This document shows positions 1 through 6,790 of a stretch of DNA of 11,383 bases, piece by piece. Source of the stretch: an uncultured Selenomonas sp. (lineage in GTDB: Bacteria > Bacillota > Negativicutes > Selenomonadales > Selenomonadaceae); contig CALJPB010000415.1 of the NCBI GenBank assembly GCA_937981305.1, positions 1 to 11,383 of the forward strand, read 5' to 3'. The first letter of the stretch is position 1. Every line of letters starts with the position of its first letter. Below the pieces are notes generated by a model, which was given only the letters and a program-made list of their open reading frames with translations, searched no databases and was not told where the DNA came from. A program made the translations under genes and the position numbers.

Positions 1-2717
1 TAAATCCAAGCCAAAGCATCAATACCGAAAGTATGAATGCCATTCCACGCCCATTCAGCCGTACTTGTGATGGGTTGCCAGACCACGGTATCAAACCATG
101 TAGAAGCTTCTTCCCAATAGGGTTTTATTATCTCCCAACCGAGTGCGACACTGCCGACAATCAAGTTGACTCCAGTAATGGCAGCGTCGGAAATTGGCGT
201 CCATACAGCAGCGCTGAACCACGATATAAGCCCTTCCCACTCATTTGCGATGCCCTGCTTCGCACTCTCACAGCCAGCAGAAATATTTTCCGTAATGCTC
301 ACCCAGCCGGAGACGATACTTGCTGTTGCGTTTTTCCAGCCAGAGTCGGCGCTTTCAGCTACACTGTCCCACGTGGAAGAGGCGCTTGTTGTGATACTCT
401 CCAATCCAGTGGAAACGTCTGCTTTCAAACCATCCCAGCCACTCTTTATGCTCTCAACCGCACCATCGAAATTCTCAGCGATGCCGCTACCGATCATCCC
501 GCCGATCTCACTGCCGCCAAACGCGCCGGCAACACCACCAAGGAGAGAGCCGATTAGTGCTCCCGGTGCTGCACCGACGCCGCCGAAAAGCGAACCGATG
601 GCAGCACCACCTGCCGCACCCGCTTTTGTTCCAAGCTGCCAACCTACAAGTGCGCCCGCGCCAGAGCCGACGGCAGTGCCCATACGGTCAGCGTTGTAGG
701 CTTCGGTTTGCTTTTGGTATTCAAGCGCCCCGAGGTAATCCGCCATATCCTCGGCACCAACAAAATCTCCAGATTCAACCTTATTGGCAATCCTGTCTTT
801 TACTGTGTCAACGCCATACTGTGCCTCTGCTGACGCTTGGGCGTTTGTATTATATGCGTCATAGATATTGAGCCCCGCATCCAGCAGAGCGAGTGCGCCA
901 AGCCCCTTGAAAACTTTGGATGCACCACCGAAACGCCCCTTTGTAGTTCCTTTTCCACCTCCTCCCGAAGACTCAACTGCACCGCCGACGCCCGCTGCAC
1001 TCGTCGCGCCTTTCCCGTTGACGATCACCGTCCCCGCATTGACGACCATCTCGCCGACACCCGTCGGGGAACTGCCGCCCGGTACGGGCTTTCCTGCGCC
1101 GCCAAGCCCCGTGATGCCGTCAACCGCCTTTTTCGAGAAGCTGACGATCTTATAAAGCCCCGCCGCAAGCGCACCGCCCGCGAGCAGAGAGCCGACACCG
1201 TCCAACTCAATGAATTTGTTCTTGAGCTGCACGAGCACGTCCATCGCACTCCTGCCGATGTCCGAGATGTCGAAACCATCCTCGATGTAGCCCTTGAACT
1301 TTGCCGCATCGTCTTTAACCCCTTGCACGAATTCCCGCAAGCCATCCGCACCTTTACCGCTCATAAATTCGAGCTGCACGGACTCCCACACAGAGGAGAG
1401 GGACTTGAGGTCGCCCTTGAGATTGTCGTTGACGGTCTTTGCCATGTTGCCGGCAGCGCCCTCGGCGTTGTCGATCGAGGCGGTAAGCTTGTCAAAATCC
1501 GCTTCCGAGGCGTTGACAATCGCAAGGAACCCAGACATAGCTTCCTGCCCTGCAATCGCTGACGCAGCTTCTGCTTTCTCAGCGTCCGTCAATCCTGCAA
1601 ACGTGCTCCGCAAGTCCTTCATGGTCTGACGGAAGGGCTTCATCGTTCCATCGGCGTTTTTGACAGTGATACCGAGCCTATCCATTGCAGACCCTGCCTC
1701 TTTCGGCGGGTCAACGAGGCGCGTCATCATCGCACGGAGCGATGTACCTGCCTGCTCGCCTTTGATGCCAGCGTTCGCCATGAGGCCGACCGCTGTGCCA
1801 ACATCCTCAATGGAGTATTTCAGTGCACCCGCAATCGGAGCGACGTATTTGAACGTCATGCCCATCATGCTGACATTGGTGTTGGAGTTCGAGGACGCCT
1901 GCGCGAGCACGTCGGCGAAATGAGCAGAGTCCGATGCCTGCAGCCCAAATGCGGTGAGCGCGTCCGTCACGATGTCCGAAACGCGCCCGAGGTCTTCGCC
2001 CGATGCCGCAGCGAGATCCATGATGCCAGAGATACCGCCGAGCATATCATCCGTTTTCCAACCTGCCATCGCCATGTATTCAAGTGCTTGCGCGGATTCA
2101 GTCGCGGAGAACTGCGTCGCTGCGCCCATCTCCTTCGCCTTTGCAGTGAGCGCGTCAAAGTCTGCTCCCGATGCGCCGGAGATCGCCTGCACCTTCTTCA
2201 TTTGGGCTTCAAAGTCCATGTACGTCTTGACAGTATCATACATGCCCATGCCGATGCCCGCCGCCCCTGCCATCTGCATGGAGGTGTTCATCATCATGCC
2301 GCCCGCCATACCGGAGAGCGCGCCGCCCGCTTTTCCCGCGAGTCCCGACGCTACACCTGCCGCGCCGCTGAGATGCTGACGCACGTTGACCGTCGCCGTG
2401 TAGGCTTTACCGGACAACTCGCCGAGCATTCCCTTGATGCCCGTAATTTTCTCGGTCGCCTTGTCCTTGATGCTGATGATCGGTGCGAACACTCCGCGCA
2501 TTCCGCTGAGCCCGAGCTTTGCTTTATCCGTCTTTGCCGCAAGAGAGACGGCAGACTCGCCCGCCTTTTTCATCGCGCTCTCGGTATGCTCAAGCCCCGC
2601 AGATGCGCCCTCTGCCGCACTCTTGACACCGCTGAGACTGTCCTTTGCCTTCTTCGTCTTGCCCGACAGCTCATCCTTGACGCGCAGAGTTGCAGAAATG
2701 ACGTAATCTGTACTCAT
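1..2717 (-). CDS. Phage tail tape measure protein (TP901-type), partial, 3' end beyond window
   Basis: The tape measure protein sets tail length, is threaded through the tube during assembly and is ejected with the DNA. The frame is open from the ATG at 2717 to the left edge, giving about 905 residues with no stop, so the C-terminus is missing. The N-terminal ~100 residues are Lys/Ala/Ser-rich and probably helical. A TP901-like core begins near residue 165 (motif DFEAQMKKVQAISG, then FSATESAQALEYMAMAGW) and runs to about residue 480. Residues ~680-742 are a Gly/Ala-rich glycine-zipper stretch that could insert in a membrane during ejection. After ~750 come spaced Trp/Gly repeats (SGW.., STW.., NEW..), typical of the periodic tape region. 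The start overlaps the stop of the chaperone frameshift extension as ATGA. The long open frames on the opposite strand here are antisense shadows. Family assignment is confident; the membrane role is inferred. Confidence 0.93.
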   Translation of the reverse strand, partial: MSTDYVISATLRVKDELSGKTKKAKDSLSGVKSAAEGASAGLEHTESAMKKAGESAVSLAAKTDKAKLGLSGMRGVFAPIISIKDKATEKITGIKGMLGELSGKAYTATVNVRQHLSGAAGVASGLAGKAGGALSGMAGGMMMNTSMQMAGAAGIGMGMYDTVKTYMDFEAQMKKVQAISGASGADFDALTAKAKEMGAATQFSATESAQALEYMAMAGWKTDDMLGGISGIMDLAAASGEDLGRVSDIVTDALTAFGLQASDSAHFADVLAQASSNSNTNVSMMGMTFKYVAPIAGALKYSIEDVGTAVGLMANAGIKGEQAGTSLRAMMTRLVDPPKEAGSAMDRLGITVKNADGTMKPFRQTMKDLRSTFAGLTDAEKAEAASAIAGQEAMSGFLAIVNASEADFDKLTASIDNAEGAAGNMAKTVNDNLKGDLKSLSSVWESVQLEFMSGKGADGLREFVQGVKDDAAKFKGYIEDGFDISDIGRSAMDVLVQLKNKFIELDGVGSLLAGGALAAGLYKIVSFSKKAVDGITGLGGAGKPVPGGSSPTGVGEMVVNAGTVIVNGKGATSAAGVGGAVESSGGGGKGTTKGRFGGASKVFKGLGALALLDAGLNIYDAYNTNAQASAEAQYGVDTVKDRIANKVESGDFVGAEDMADYLGALEYQKQTEAYNADRMGTAVGSGAGALVGWQLGTKAGAAGGAAIGSLFGGVGAAPGALIGSLLGGVAGAFGGSEIGGMIGSGIAENFDGAVESIKSGWDGLKADVSTGLESITTSASSTWDSVAESADSGWKNATASIVSGWVSITENISAGCESAKQGIANEWEGLISWFSAAVWTPISDAAITGVNLIVGSVALGWEIIKPYWEEASTWFDTVVWQPITSTAEWAWNGIHTFGIDALAWI

Positions 2718-2904
2718 ATGACATTGAACCCCCTTCCTGCCGCGAGCAGCTTCAGTTCCTCGATGTGCTGTCGCTCTTCACGCGCCATCGCCTCATAGCA
2801 AAATATCTTCTCCACTTCGGAGAGCGTATAAAAATAGTCCAGTGTGTGACCTCTGAGGACAAGGAAGGCGACGGTACGCGCCTCCCAGTCCTCCTCGATC
2901 AGTT
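2714..2904 (-). CDS. -1 frameshift extension of the tail assembly chaperone (long form = 3258 to 2714)
   Basis: After a one-base backward slip at A AAA AAC (2908 to 2902), reading continues in the -1 frame for 62 further codons, beginning LIEEDWEARTVAFLVLRG and ending LLAAGRGFNVI, then TGA at 2716-2714. The long product would be 181 residues. The extension has no convincing start: no ATG before the late codon in YEAMARE, and no suitably placed ribosome site. It looks like real protein, with acidic/aromatic helices (WEARTVAFLVLRGHTLDYFYTL, quoted in two parts: WEARTVAF and LRGHTLDYFYTL) and no internal stop. Its TGA overlaps the tape measure ATG by ATGA, as expected if ribosomes really translate this frame. 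Long/short chaperone pairs made by frameshifting (lambda gpG/gpGT type) are widespread in tailed phages. The boundary given is where the frames overlap. Confidence 0.85.
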
Positions 2905-2908
2905 TTTT
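2855..2908 (-). promoter_or_regulatory. Programmed -1 ribosomal frameshift signal: slippery heptamer plus stem-loop
   Basis: On the minus strand A AAA AAC (2908-2902) is in the correct phase for a tandem -1 slip and is followed directly by the zero-frame TGA. Eight bases later a strong stem-loop begins. Its outer stem is GAGGAC (2893-2888) with GTCCTC (2860-2855), 6 bp. After a 1x2 internal loop comes an inner stem GGGAGGCG (2886-2879) with CGCCTTCC (2870-2863), 8 bp with one G-U, closing an 8-base loop. Heptamer, spacer and stem together match the standard architecture of -1 frameshift signals. A GAGGAGG in the spacer/stem could also act as an internal Shine-Dalgarno-like element, but it lies downstream of the slip site, so the stem is the likelier stimulator. 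Confidence 0.85.
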
Positions 2909-3258
2909 ACGTCTTCGTGCAGCTCGGCGCGGATGTTCTTGCCGTAGCCCGCCAGCTCCATGATCTTACGCCCAACGGCAGGAATCTCGCCGGGGGCGAA
3001 AATCTTCTCCACAATATCCGTCGGCTCAAGACAGCCGTACGCCTCAAGGAGCTGCGGATCGCGCAGATTCGGCTCAGCGACATAGCCAATGATGAGATGC
3101 GCGTCCGAATCCTCGAGTTTGAGCAGCTCGGCAACGTGCGAGCGCGTCGGCATTTTCACCGTGAGGATACCCGCCGATGTCTCGATGTCGTACTTCTGCT
3201 TCTTACGCTGCGTGAGCGCCTCTTTCTTTGCGATAAGGTCTTTGATTGATACTGCCAT
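2899..3258 (-). CDS. Tail assembly chaperone, short form (XkdN-like)
   Basis: This 119-residue protein matches the XkdN-like tail assembly chaperones of PBSX-type myoviruses, which coat the tape measure protein while the tube polymerises. Visible features are an N-terminal MAVSIKDLIAKKEAL helix, a charged RKKQKYDIET segment and a C-terminal half with PTDIVEKIFAPGEI. The ATG at 3258 is chosen because GGAGGA lies about 6-8 bases upstream; an in-frame ATG at 3273 would place that site inside the gene. Position between tube and tape measure genes is canonical. The last sense codons read GTA AAA AAC before TGA and contain a slippery heptamer, so part of translation should continue into the -1 frame (separate entry). 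Function is from family and synteny. Confidence 0.88.
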   Translation of the reverse strand: MAVSIKDLIAKKEALTQRKKQKYDIETSAGILTVKMPTRSHVAELLKLEDSDAHLIIGYVAEPNLRDPQLLEAYGCLEPTDIVEKIFAPGEIPAVGRKIMELAGYGKNIRAELHEDVKN

Positions 3259-3279
3259 TTGTATTCCTCCCATAAGAAC

Positions 3280-3302
3280 GCCCCGCAGCAGCTCTACGGG
3301 GC
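3280..3302 (-). terminator. GC-rich hairpin between tube and chaperone genes (weak terminator or processing site)
   Basis: GCCCCG (3280-3285) and CGGGGC (3297-3302) form a perfect 6-bp stem with an 11-base loop in the 56-base gap after the tube stop. On the transcribed strand it is followed only by GTTCTT, so it is not a strong intrinsic terminator. It may lower expression of chaperone and tape measure relative to the abundant sheath and tube, or protect the upstream mRNA end. The hairpin is seen; the role is inferred. Confidence 0.4.
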
Positions 3303-3314
3303 AAATTCAAAAAC

Positions 3315-3773
3315 TTAGTTGTCAACCGTTTCAACGAATGCCGCATCCTCCGGCGTAAAGCCAAAGGTAAATTCCTTTTCAACAACCTGCCCCTTCTCAA
3401 AGGTCATAAGAAGAAGCTCGTTGAACCACACGTTATCGATGGAGCAGCGTTCTTTCTGTCCGTCTACTGCATCCGGATCATCAATCAGACCAACAATATT
3501 GGCGCGCGGATCGTGCCCCGCCTTCCACTCCTCGAGATACTGATTGATATTGCGGTTGATGACGCTCTTGATCGTAAACGAACCTTCGCCCGTGAGTGAA
3601 ACGATCTTGCTGTCCTTGGAGTTGCCGATCAGCACATCCTCACGGTCAGCCGTTACTTTTGCCTCGAACTTTGAAATCTCAAAGAGAAGCAAGCCATCCC
3701 ACCAAACGCGGCCGTGCGAACCGTTCCAGCGGCGGCGGCCACGATACTTCACATCTTCTGCAGCTCTTGCCAT
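3315..3773 (-). CDS. Phage tail tube protein (XkdM-like)
   Basis: This 152-residue protein polymerises as stacked rings forming the inner tube of the contractile tail. It begins MARAAEDVKYRGRRRWNG and continues with HGRVWWDG, then a beta-rich pattern in which charged and hydrophobic residues alternate (FEISKFEAKVTADRED). The C-terminal half carries VVEKEFTFGFTPEDAAF, typical of XkdM-like tube proteins. Length is normal for the family. The start has a clear GGAGG about 8-10 bases upstream. It follows the sheath gene with an 18-base gap, the usual sheath-tube order, and both should be translated at high level. Confidence 0.9.
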   Translation of the reverse strand: MARAAEDVKYRGRRRWNGSHGRVWWDGLLLFEISKFEAKVTADREDVLIGNSKDSKIVSLTGEGSFTIKSVINRNINQYLEEWKAGHDPRANIVGLIDDPDAVDGQKERCSIDNVWFNELLLMTFEKGQVVEKEFTFGFTPEDAAFVETVDN

Positions 3774-3791
3774 ATACTATTTCCTCCTCTC

Positions 3792-4982
3792 TTACATCGT
3801 GAACGTGATGCGCAGGTCTTCCATCGCATTGACAGGCGTAACACGTCCTGTGAGAAGCACCTGCGTCCCCGTGTTGTACTCGCGAATCTGCTGCACCGTC
3901 ATCTTGGTCACATCGTCGCCATGCAGAATCGCATAATCTTTCTGCGCCGCCTCGTCAATATCGACCGTATTGATCGCCGTCGGCGAATCATCCAGCACGT
4001 TGCCCTCGAGATTGCGGAAATAGACGCGGATCGCCGCGATAAAGAGCATCTTGTGGTTGTAGTCATTGATGACCTTGCCCACATACGAGTTTTTGAACGT
4101 GTCGCGGATGTCATCCGTAATCATGTCCACAGCCTCAACGATCTTGATGTAGCGGAAATCCTGCCCGACATCCGTCGTGAACGTATGGAGCGAGTTGCAC
4201 GCACGCGCAATCTTGACGCCGTTGCCGTCCATCTCATCGATGAGGCAGAGCTGTCCCTTGCTGATGCAGTCGTCGATGTCCTCGTAGACCTCACAGTCGT
4301 AGACCTCATTCAGCTCGTAGTACGTCGCCGAGCGGTCAAGGGCAAGCCCCGCGAGAATGCCCATGATACGCGCCGTGTACTCCGTCGACGTATAGGTGAG
4401 ATATTCGGGGATAGAGCCCTTGACCTTCGTCTTGTCGCCGTTCGCCGCCTGCAATGCATCCATATAGGCGGGATTCACGCAGCGGATATTGTCCGTCGTG
4501 AAATTGATAACGCCCTTGTCGTCCGCGTCAAAATTCGCCACGACCGCCTTGAACGTCTTGCGCTTCACGTTGCGTTCCTTCTTGACCCAGACGGCAAGGC
4601 CTTCCTGATCCTGTGCCGTGCCTGTCGGATGGCAGATGTAGTTCCACTTGATATTGTGGAGCTTCTTGAGCACATCCGCCTGATTGAGCAGACTCTCGCC
4701 GCCACCCGGTACAACGTCCGCCATCGGCAGCGTGTAGACCAAGATGCGCAGGGGGATACCGAGCAGTGCCTTCTTGATGAGATCAACGTTCTTCGCCGTC
4801 AACCCCTCATCGGGAATATCTGTGCTGTCCGAAATCTTGTAGAACTTCGAGACGTTCGTCGACTCGTTGTTCAAGATCATCACACCGATGCCGCGTGCAC
4901 TGCGAGCAATCGCGGTCGTCGACTTCGTACGGAAGTCAATGATGACCTGCGGCAAACCAAACTTTTCAGCCTCATTTGGCAT
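3792..4982 (-). CDS. Phage tail sheath protein (contractile tail)
   Basis: This 396-residue protein is the contractile sheath subunit, which shows that the phage is a myovirus-type particle. The N-terminal region (MPNEAEKFGLPQVIIDF...ARGIGVMILNNES) and the C-terminal region (HGDDVTKMTVQQIREYNTGTQVLLTGRVTPVN...DLRITFTM) match the XkdK-type sheath proteins, whose C-terminal strand links neighbouring subunits. Two starts are possible: ATG 4988, which forms an ATGA overlap with the upstream stop but lies only one base from GGAGG, and ATG 4982, seven bases from the same site. I prefer 4982; the difference is two residues. A very long open frame antisense to this gene is a codon-bias shadow. Function is confident from sequence and synteny. 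Confidence 0.94.
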   Translation of the reverse strand: MPNEAEKFGLPQVIIDFRTKSTTAIARSARGIGVMILNNESTNVSKFYKISDSTDIPDEGLTAKNVDLIKKALLGIPLRILVYTLPMADVVPGGGESLLNQADVLKKLHNIKWNYICHPTGTAQDQEGLAVWVKKERNVKRKTFKAVVANFDADDKGVINFTTDNIRCVNPAYMDALQAANGDKTKVKGSIPEYLTYTSTEYTARIMGILAGLALDRSATYYELNEVYDCEVYEDIDDCISKGQLCLIDEMDGNGVKIARACNSLHTFTTDVGQDFRYIKIVEAVDMITDDIRDTFKNSYVGKVINDYNHKMLFIAAIRVYFRNLEGNVLDDSPTAINTVDIDEAAQKDYAILHGDDVTKMTVQQIREYNTGTQVLLTGRVTPVNAMEDLRITFTM

Positions 4983-4984
4983 AT

Positions 4985-5431
4985 TCATTCCTCCTCTGTA
5001 TGTTCTCTTTGTCCGTTGATAGCAAGCTCCTCCATGAACTCAAATTCCTCACTCGGCATAGCGTCCGCAAAGTCCAGCGTGAAGCTATAATGCAGCACCT
5101 CATCGACAATGCGGCTCGATGTCTCCTGTACCGTGATATGACGGTCGCCAATCGTCAGCACAGGCATGAGAGCCGCGTCGAGTATATCGACCGCCTCGTA
5201 GAGCTTCGTGCGGTCAATGCGTCCGCGTGCATCTGGCGGCAGGACAAGTTCGAGTTCGATGTCAAGCGAGCGCTCATAGATCACGCGGTCAACCGTGCGC
5301 GTCTTTGGCGTAACGGTAACGTGAAAATACCCCTTTTGAGAATCGGCATTGTTTGTGAAGTAAACGGCATAAGGAAAGTGCTTTTTCAAGAGAGCCGAGA
5401 GCGCGCTGCGGATGTCACTAGATGGAATCAT
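4985..5431 (-). CDS. Tail terminator / completion protein (YqbJ/XkdJ position)
   Basis: A 148-residue protein in the position where PBSX-like phages carry the tail terminator, which caps the finished tube and sheath and joins the tail to the head. It begins MIPSSDIRSALSALLKKHFP, continues with a strand-rich core (GYFHVTVTPKTRTVDRVIYERSLDIE, seen in pieces GYFHVTVTP and RVIYERSLDIE) and LYEAVDILDAALMPV, and ends with an acidic tail FEFMEELAINGQREHTEEE. That pattern fits the small tail terminator family seen upstream of sheath genes. The ATG overlaps the preceding stop by four bases (ATGA) and has AGGAG about 8 bases upstream. Assignment rests on family resemblance and gene order. Confidence 0.78.
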   Translation of the reverse strand: MIPSSDIRSALSALLKKHFPYAVYFTNNADSQKGYFHVTVTPKTRTVDRVIYERSLDIELELVLPPDARGRIDRTKLYEAVDILDAALMPVLTIGDRHITVQETSSRIVDEVLHYSFTLDFADAMPSEEFEFMEELAINGQREHTEEE

Positions 5432-5877
5432 CGGAACAGCTCCTTTAGAATCTCCTGCGCACGCTCTCTGAAATCTTCTTTTTGTTCAAGCACAGACCGA
5501 CGTAGCATTTTGACCCCGGGGATTTTCTTTTCTTGGAGCATCATGCCCGTTTTCGCGCCTTCGATATAGACGAACTTCTTATCTTTGCCCTTTCCCTTCC
5601 ACACACCGGGAACCCAGCGTTTTTTCTGTTGATGCCCATACTCGACATGATCGGCATAGTCCGTATTGTTGTAAACGACAACCATACCACCATTGGGATT
5701 ACTTCTCGCCCAGTTATTCTTTAGCTCGTGGGTGTCAGTAGGTGTTTCATTTTTCACCTTGCCCAACAGAAGTTCTGCCTCAACCGCCAAGAACTGATTG
5801 ACCGCCCCGCGCTGCCGTTTCTCCGCTTCCGCAAGCATTTTCTCAAAATCGTCCAGCCCGCTGATTTCAACGCCCAT
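5428..5877 (-). CDS. HK97 gp10-like tail completion / neck protein
   Basis: A 149-residue protein of the HK97 gp10 group, which acts at the head-tail interface. Diagnostic pieces are the N-terminal MGVEISGLDDFEKML (a 'domain of small helix' start common in the family), the central ETPTDTHELKNNW (family pattern P.DTG.L..SW), and NNTDYADHVEYGHQQKKRWVPG, corresponding to the conserved YA..VE.GH motif. The C-terminal helix (LRRSVLEQKEDFRERAQEILKELF) is also typical. It overlaps the upstream gene by 11 bases with GAGG upstream of the ATG, and overlaps the downstream gene by four. Length is normal for the family. Confidence 0.88.
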   Translation of the reverse strand: MGVEISGLDDFEKMLAEAEKRQRGAVNQFLAVEAELLLGKVKNETPTDTHELKNNWARSNPNGGMVVVYNNTDYADHVEYGHQQKKRWVPGVWKGKGKDKKFVYIEGAKTGMMLQEKKIPGVKMLRRSVLEQKEDFRERAQEILKELFR

Positions 5878-6238
5878 TGCCGACCTCCCCCTTGCGCCTG
5901 AGCACGATCTCCTGATGTGTCGGATACGGAAAACTCACCCCCGCAACGAACTCCATACGTTTCCCCTGCCGCAAAACAACAACGCGATCATTCGCGCGGA
6001 TGTCAAGCGCAGGGTCACAGCAGAGCCGCAGGTCAATAAAGACGTTTGCCGCGCGCTCCGTCTTGTCCGTTGTGAGGCTCTTGCCGTACTGCGACAGCTT
6101 GCATGGGATTCCCTCATAGACAGGCATCTCCTCCTCGGCATAGTCGTCCGAACCGTCGGACGCCTGTATCTGCCGCAGACGGTACACATCCGCGTGGTCG
6201 TGGTACATCATGCGACGCAGGATCCCTTTAAGACTCAC
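5867..6238 (-). CDS. Head closure / head-tail adaptor protein (YqbH-like)
   Basis: A 123-residue protein, probably the stopper or head-closure protein that follows the connector. It starts with VSLKGILRRMMYHDHADVYR and has a beta-rich core with RANDRVVVLRQGKRMEFVAG, a pattern typical of head-tail joining proteins: a small barrel that ends PYPTHQEIVLRRK. A GTG at 6238 is preferred because it overlaps the preceding stop as GTGA and has an AAGGTGG element upstream. An in-frame TTG at 6262 would add 8 residues but is less convincing. Its place between the connector and the gp10-like protein fits this role. Family assignment is by pattern and order only. Confidence 0.75.
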   Translation of the reverse strand: MSLKGILRRMMYHDHADVYRLRQIQASDGSDDYAEEEMPVYEGIPCKLSQYGKSLTTDKTERAANVFIDLRLCCDPALDIRANDRVVVLRQGKRMEFVAGVSFPYPTHQEIVLRRKGEVGNGR

Positions 6239-6615
6239 GGCAGGCTCACCACCTTGCGCCAACGGTTGAGCTTCGGCTTCAGCGTCGCAAAATCCAAATC
6301 GGCGAGACAGCCCGCAGGGTCGACGTTCGACACGGCAAATTTGAACTCGGTATCATCCATCTTGACGCTCGATAGCGGCGCATTTGTCGGCACGCCGAGT
6401 TCATTGCCCACCGTATCCTCATCTGCAAGGCGTTTGCGAATAAGATCAACCGCTGAATAGACGAGTGGCTCAGGGAAATCCGCGCGGTGACAGTAGTCCA
6501 GAATATCTGTGACGAGCTTTTCTACGTAGAAGGAGAGCAGCCCCTCACTCAGCGGACGGCTCTCCAGTAGGCGTACCTTCTCCGTGATCACCCGGATCGC
6601 TTCCTGCTTTTCCAC
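6235..6615 (-). CDS. Phage head-tail connector protein (gp6/YqbG-like)
   Basis: A 126-residue adaptor that should form the ring below the portal. Recognisable pieces are YVEKLVTDILDYCHRADFP (split YVEKLVTDIL / DYCHRADFPEPLVYSAV), DLIRKRL, the central MDDTEFKFAVSNVD and the C-terminal DFATLKPKLNRWRKV, which together resemble the small all-helical connectors of PBSX-like phages. The start is a GTG at 6615 with GGGAGG nine bases upstream. The first 71 bases overlap the end of the preceding gene, which is long for this operon; a GTG at 6591 would reduce the overlap to 47. The stop overlaps the next start by four bases. Confidence 0.82.
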   Translation of the reverse strand: MEKQEAIRVITEKVRLLESRPLSEGLLSFYVEKLVTDILDYCHRADFPEPLVYSAVDLIRKRLADEDTVGNELGVPTNAPLSSVKMDDTEFKFAVSNVDPAGCLADLDFATLKPKLNRWRKVVSLP

Positions 6616-6778
6616 CTCGCGCGCCTCCCTTCGTGCCGCCCTTCCCTCCGTCGTTCTGAACGGGGTCAGAGGACTTCTCCTCCTTCGGACGGAATCCCTG
6701 TGCCTTGTAGATGACCTCGTAGGCGGTTTCTGTCGCCGTGATGGTCACGCCGTCTTTTTCGTATTCCTGAAAATCCAT
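6545..6778 (-). CDS. Small phage protein with Gly/Lys-rich tail, function unknown
   Basis: A 77-residue protein between the major capsid and connector genes, where many PBSX-like phages carry a short uncharacterised gene. The N-terminal ~35 residues (MDFQEYEKDGVTITATETA, then YEVIYKAQGFRPKEE) look like a small folded beta unit. The rest is low-complexity, with GGKGG, TKGG and ARGG repeats followed by an acidic DPGDHGEG segment, so probably disordered. A GGAGGA site sits just before the ATG. The low-complexity end is encoded where it overlaps the connector gene by 71 bases, so its composition may partly reflect dual coding. No function can be assigned from sequence. Confidence 0.72.
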   Translation of the reverse strand: MDFQEYEKDGVTITATETAYEVIYKAQGFRPKEEKSSDPVQNDGGKGGTKGGARGGKAGSDPGDHGEGTPTGEPSAE

Positions 6779-6790
6779 GTCGTATCCTCC

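Noticed and set aside
837..2798. Several long plus-strand open frames (for example 837-1562 and 1920-2798)
   Set aside because: They are antisense to the tape measure frame, which is continuously open on the minus strand and has TP901 motifs. Their translations are Arg/His/Cys-rich and look random.
3714..5090. 458-codon open frame on the plus strand, antisense to the sheath gene
   Set aside because: Arg/Val/His-rich composition without family resemblance, no ribosome site, and it lies fully opposite a clear sheath gene. It is a codon-bias shadow.
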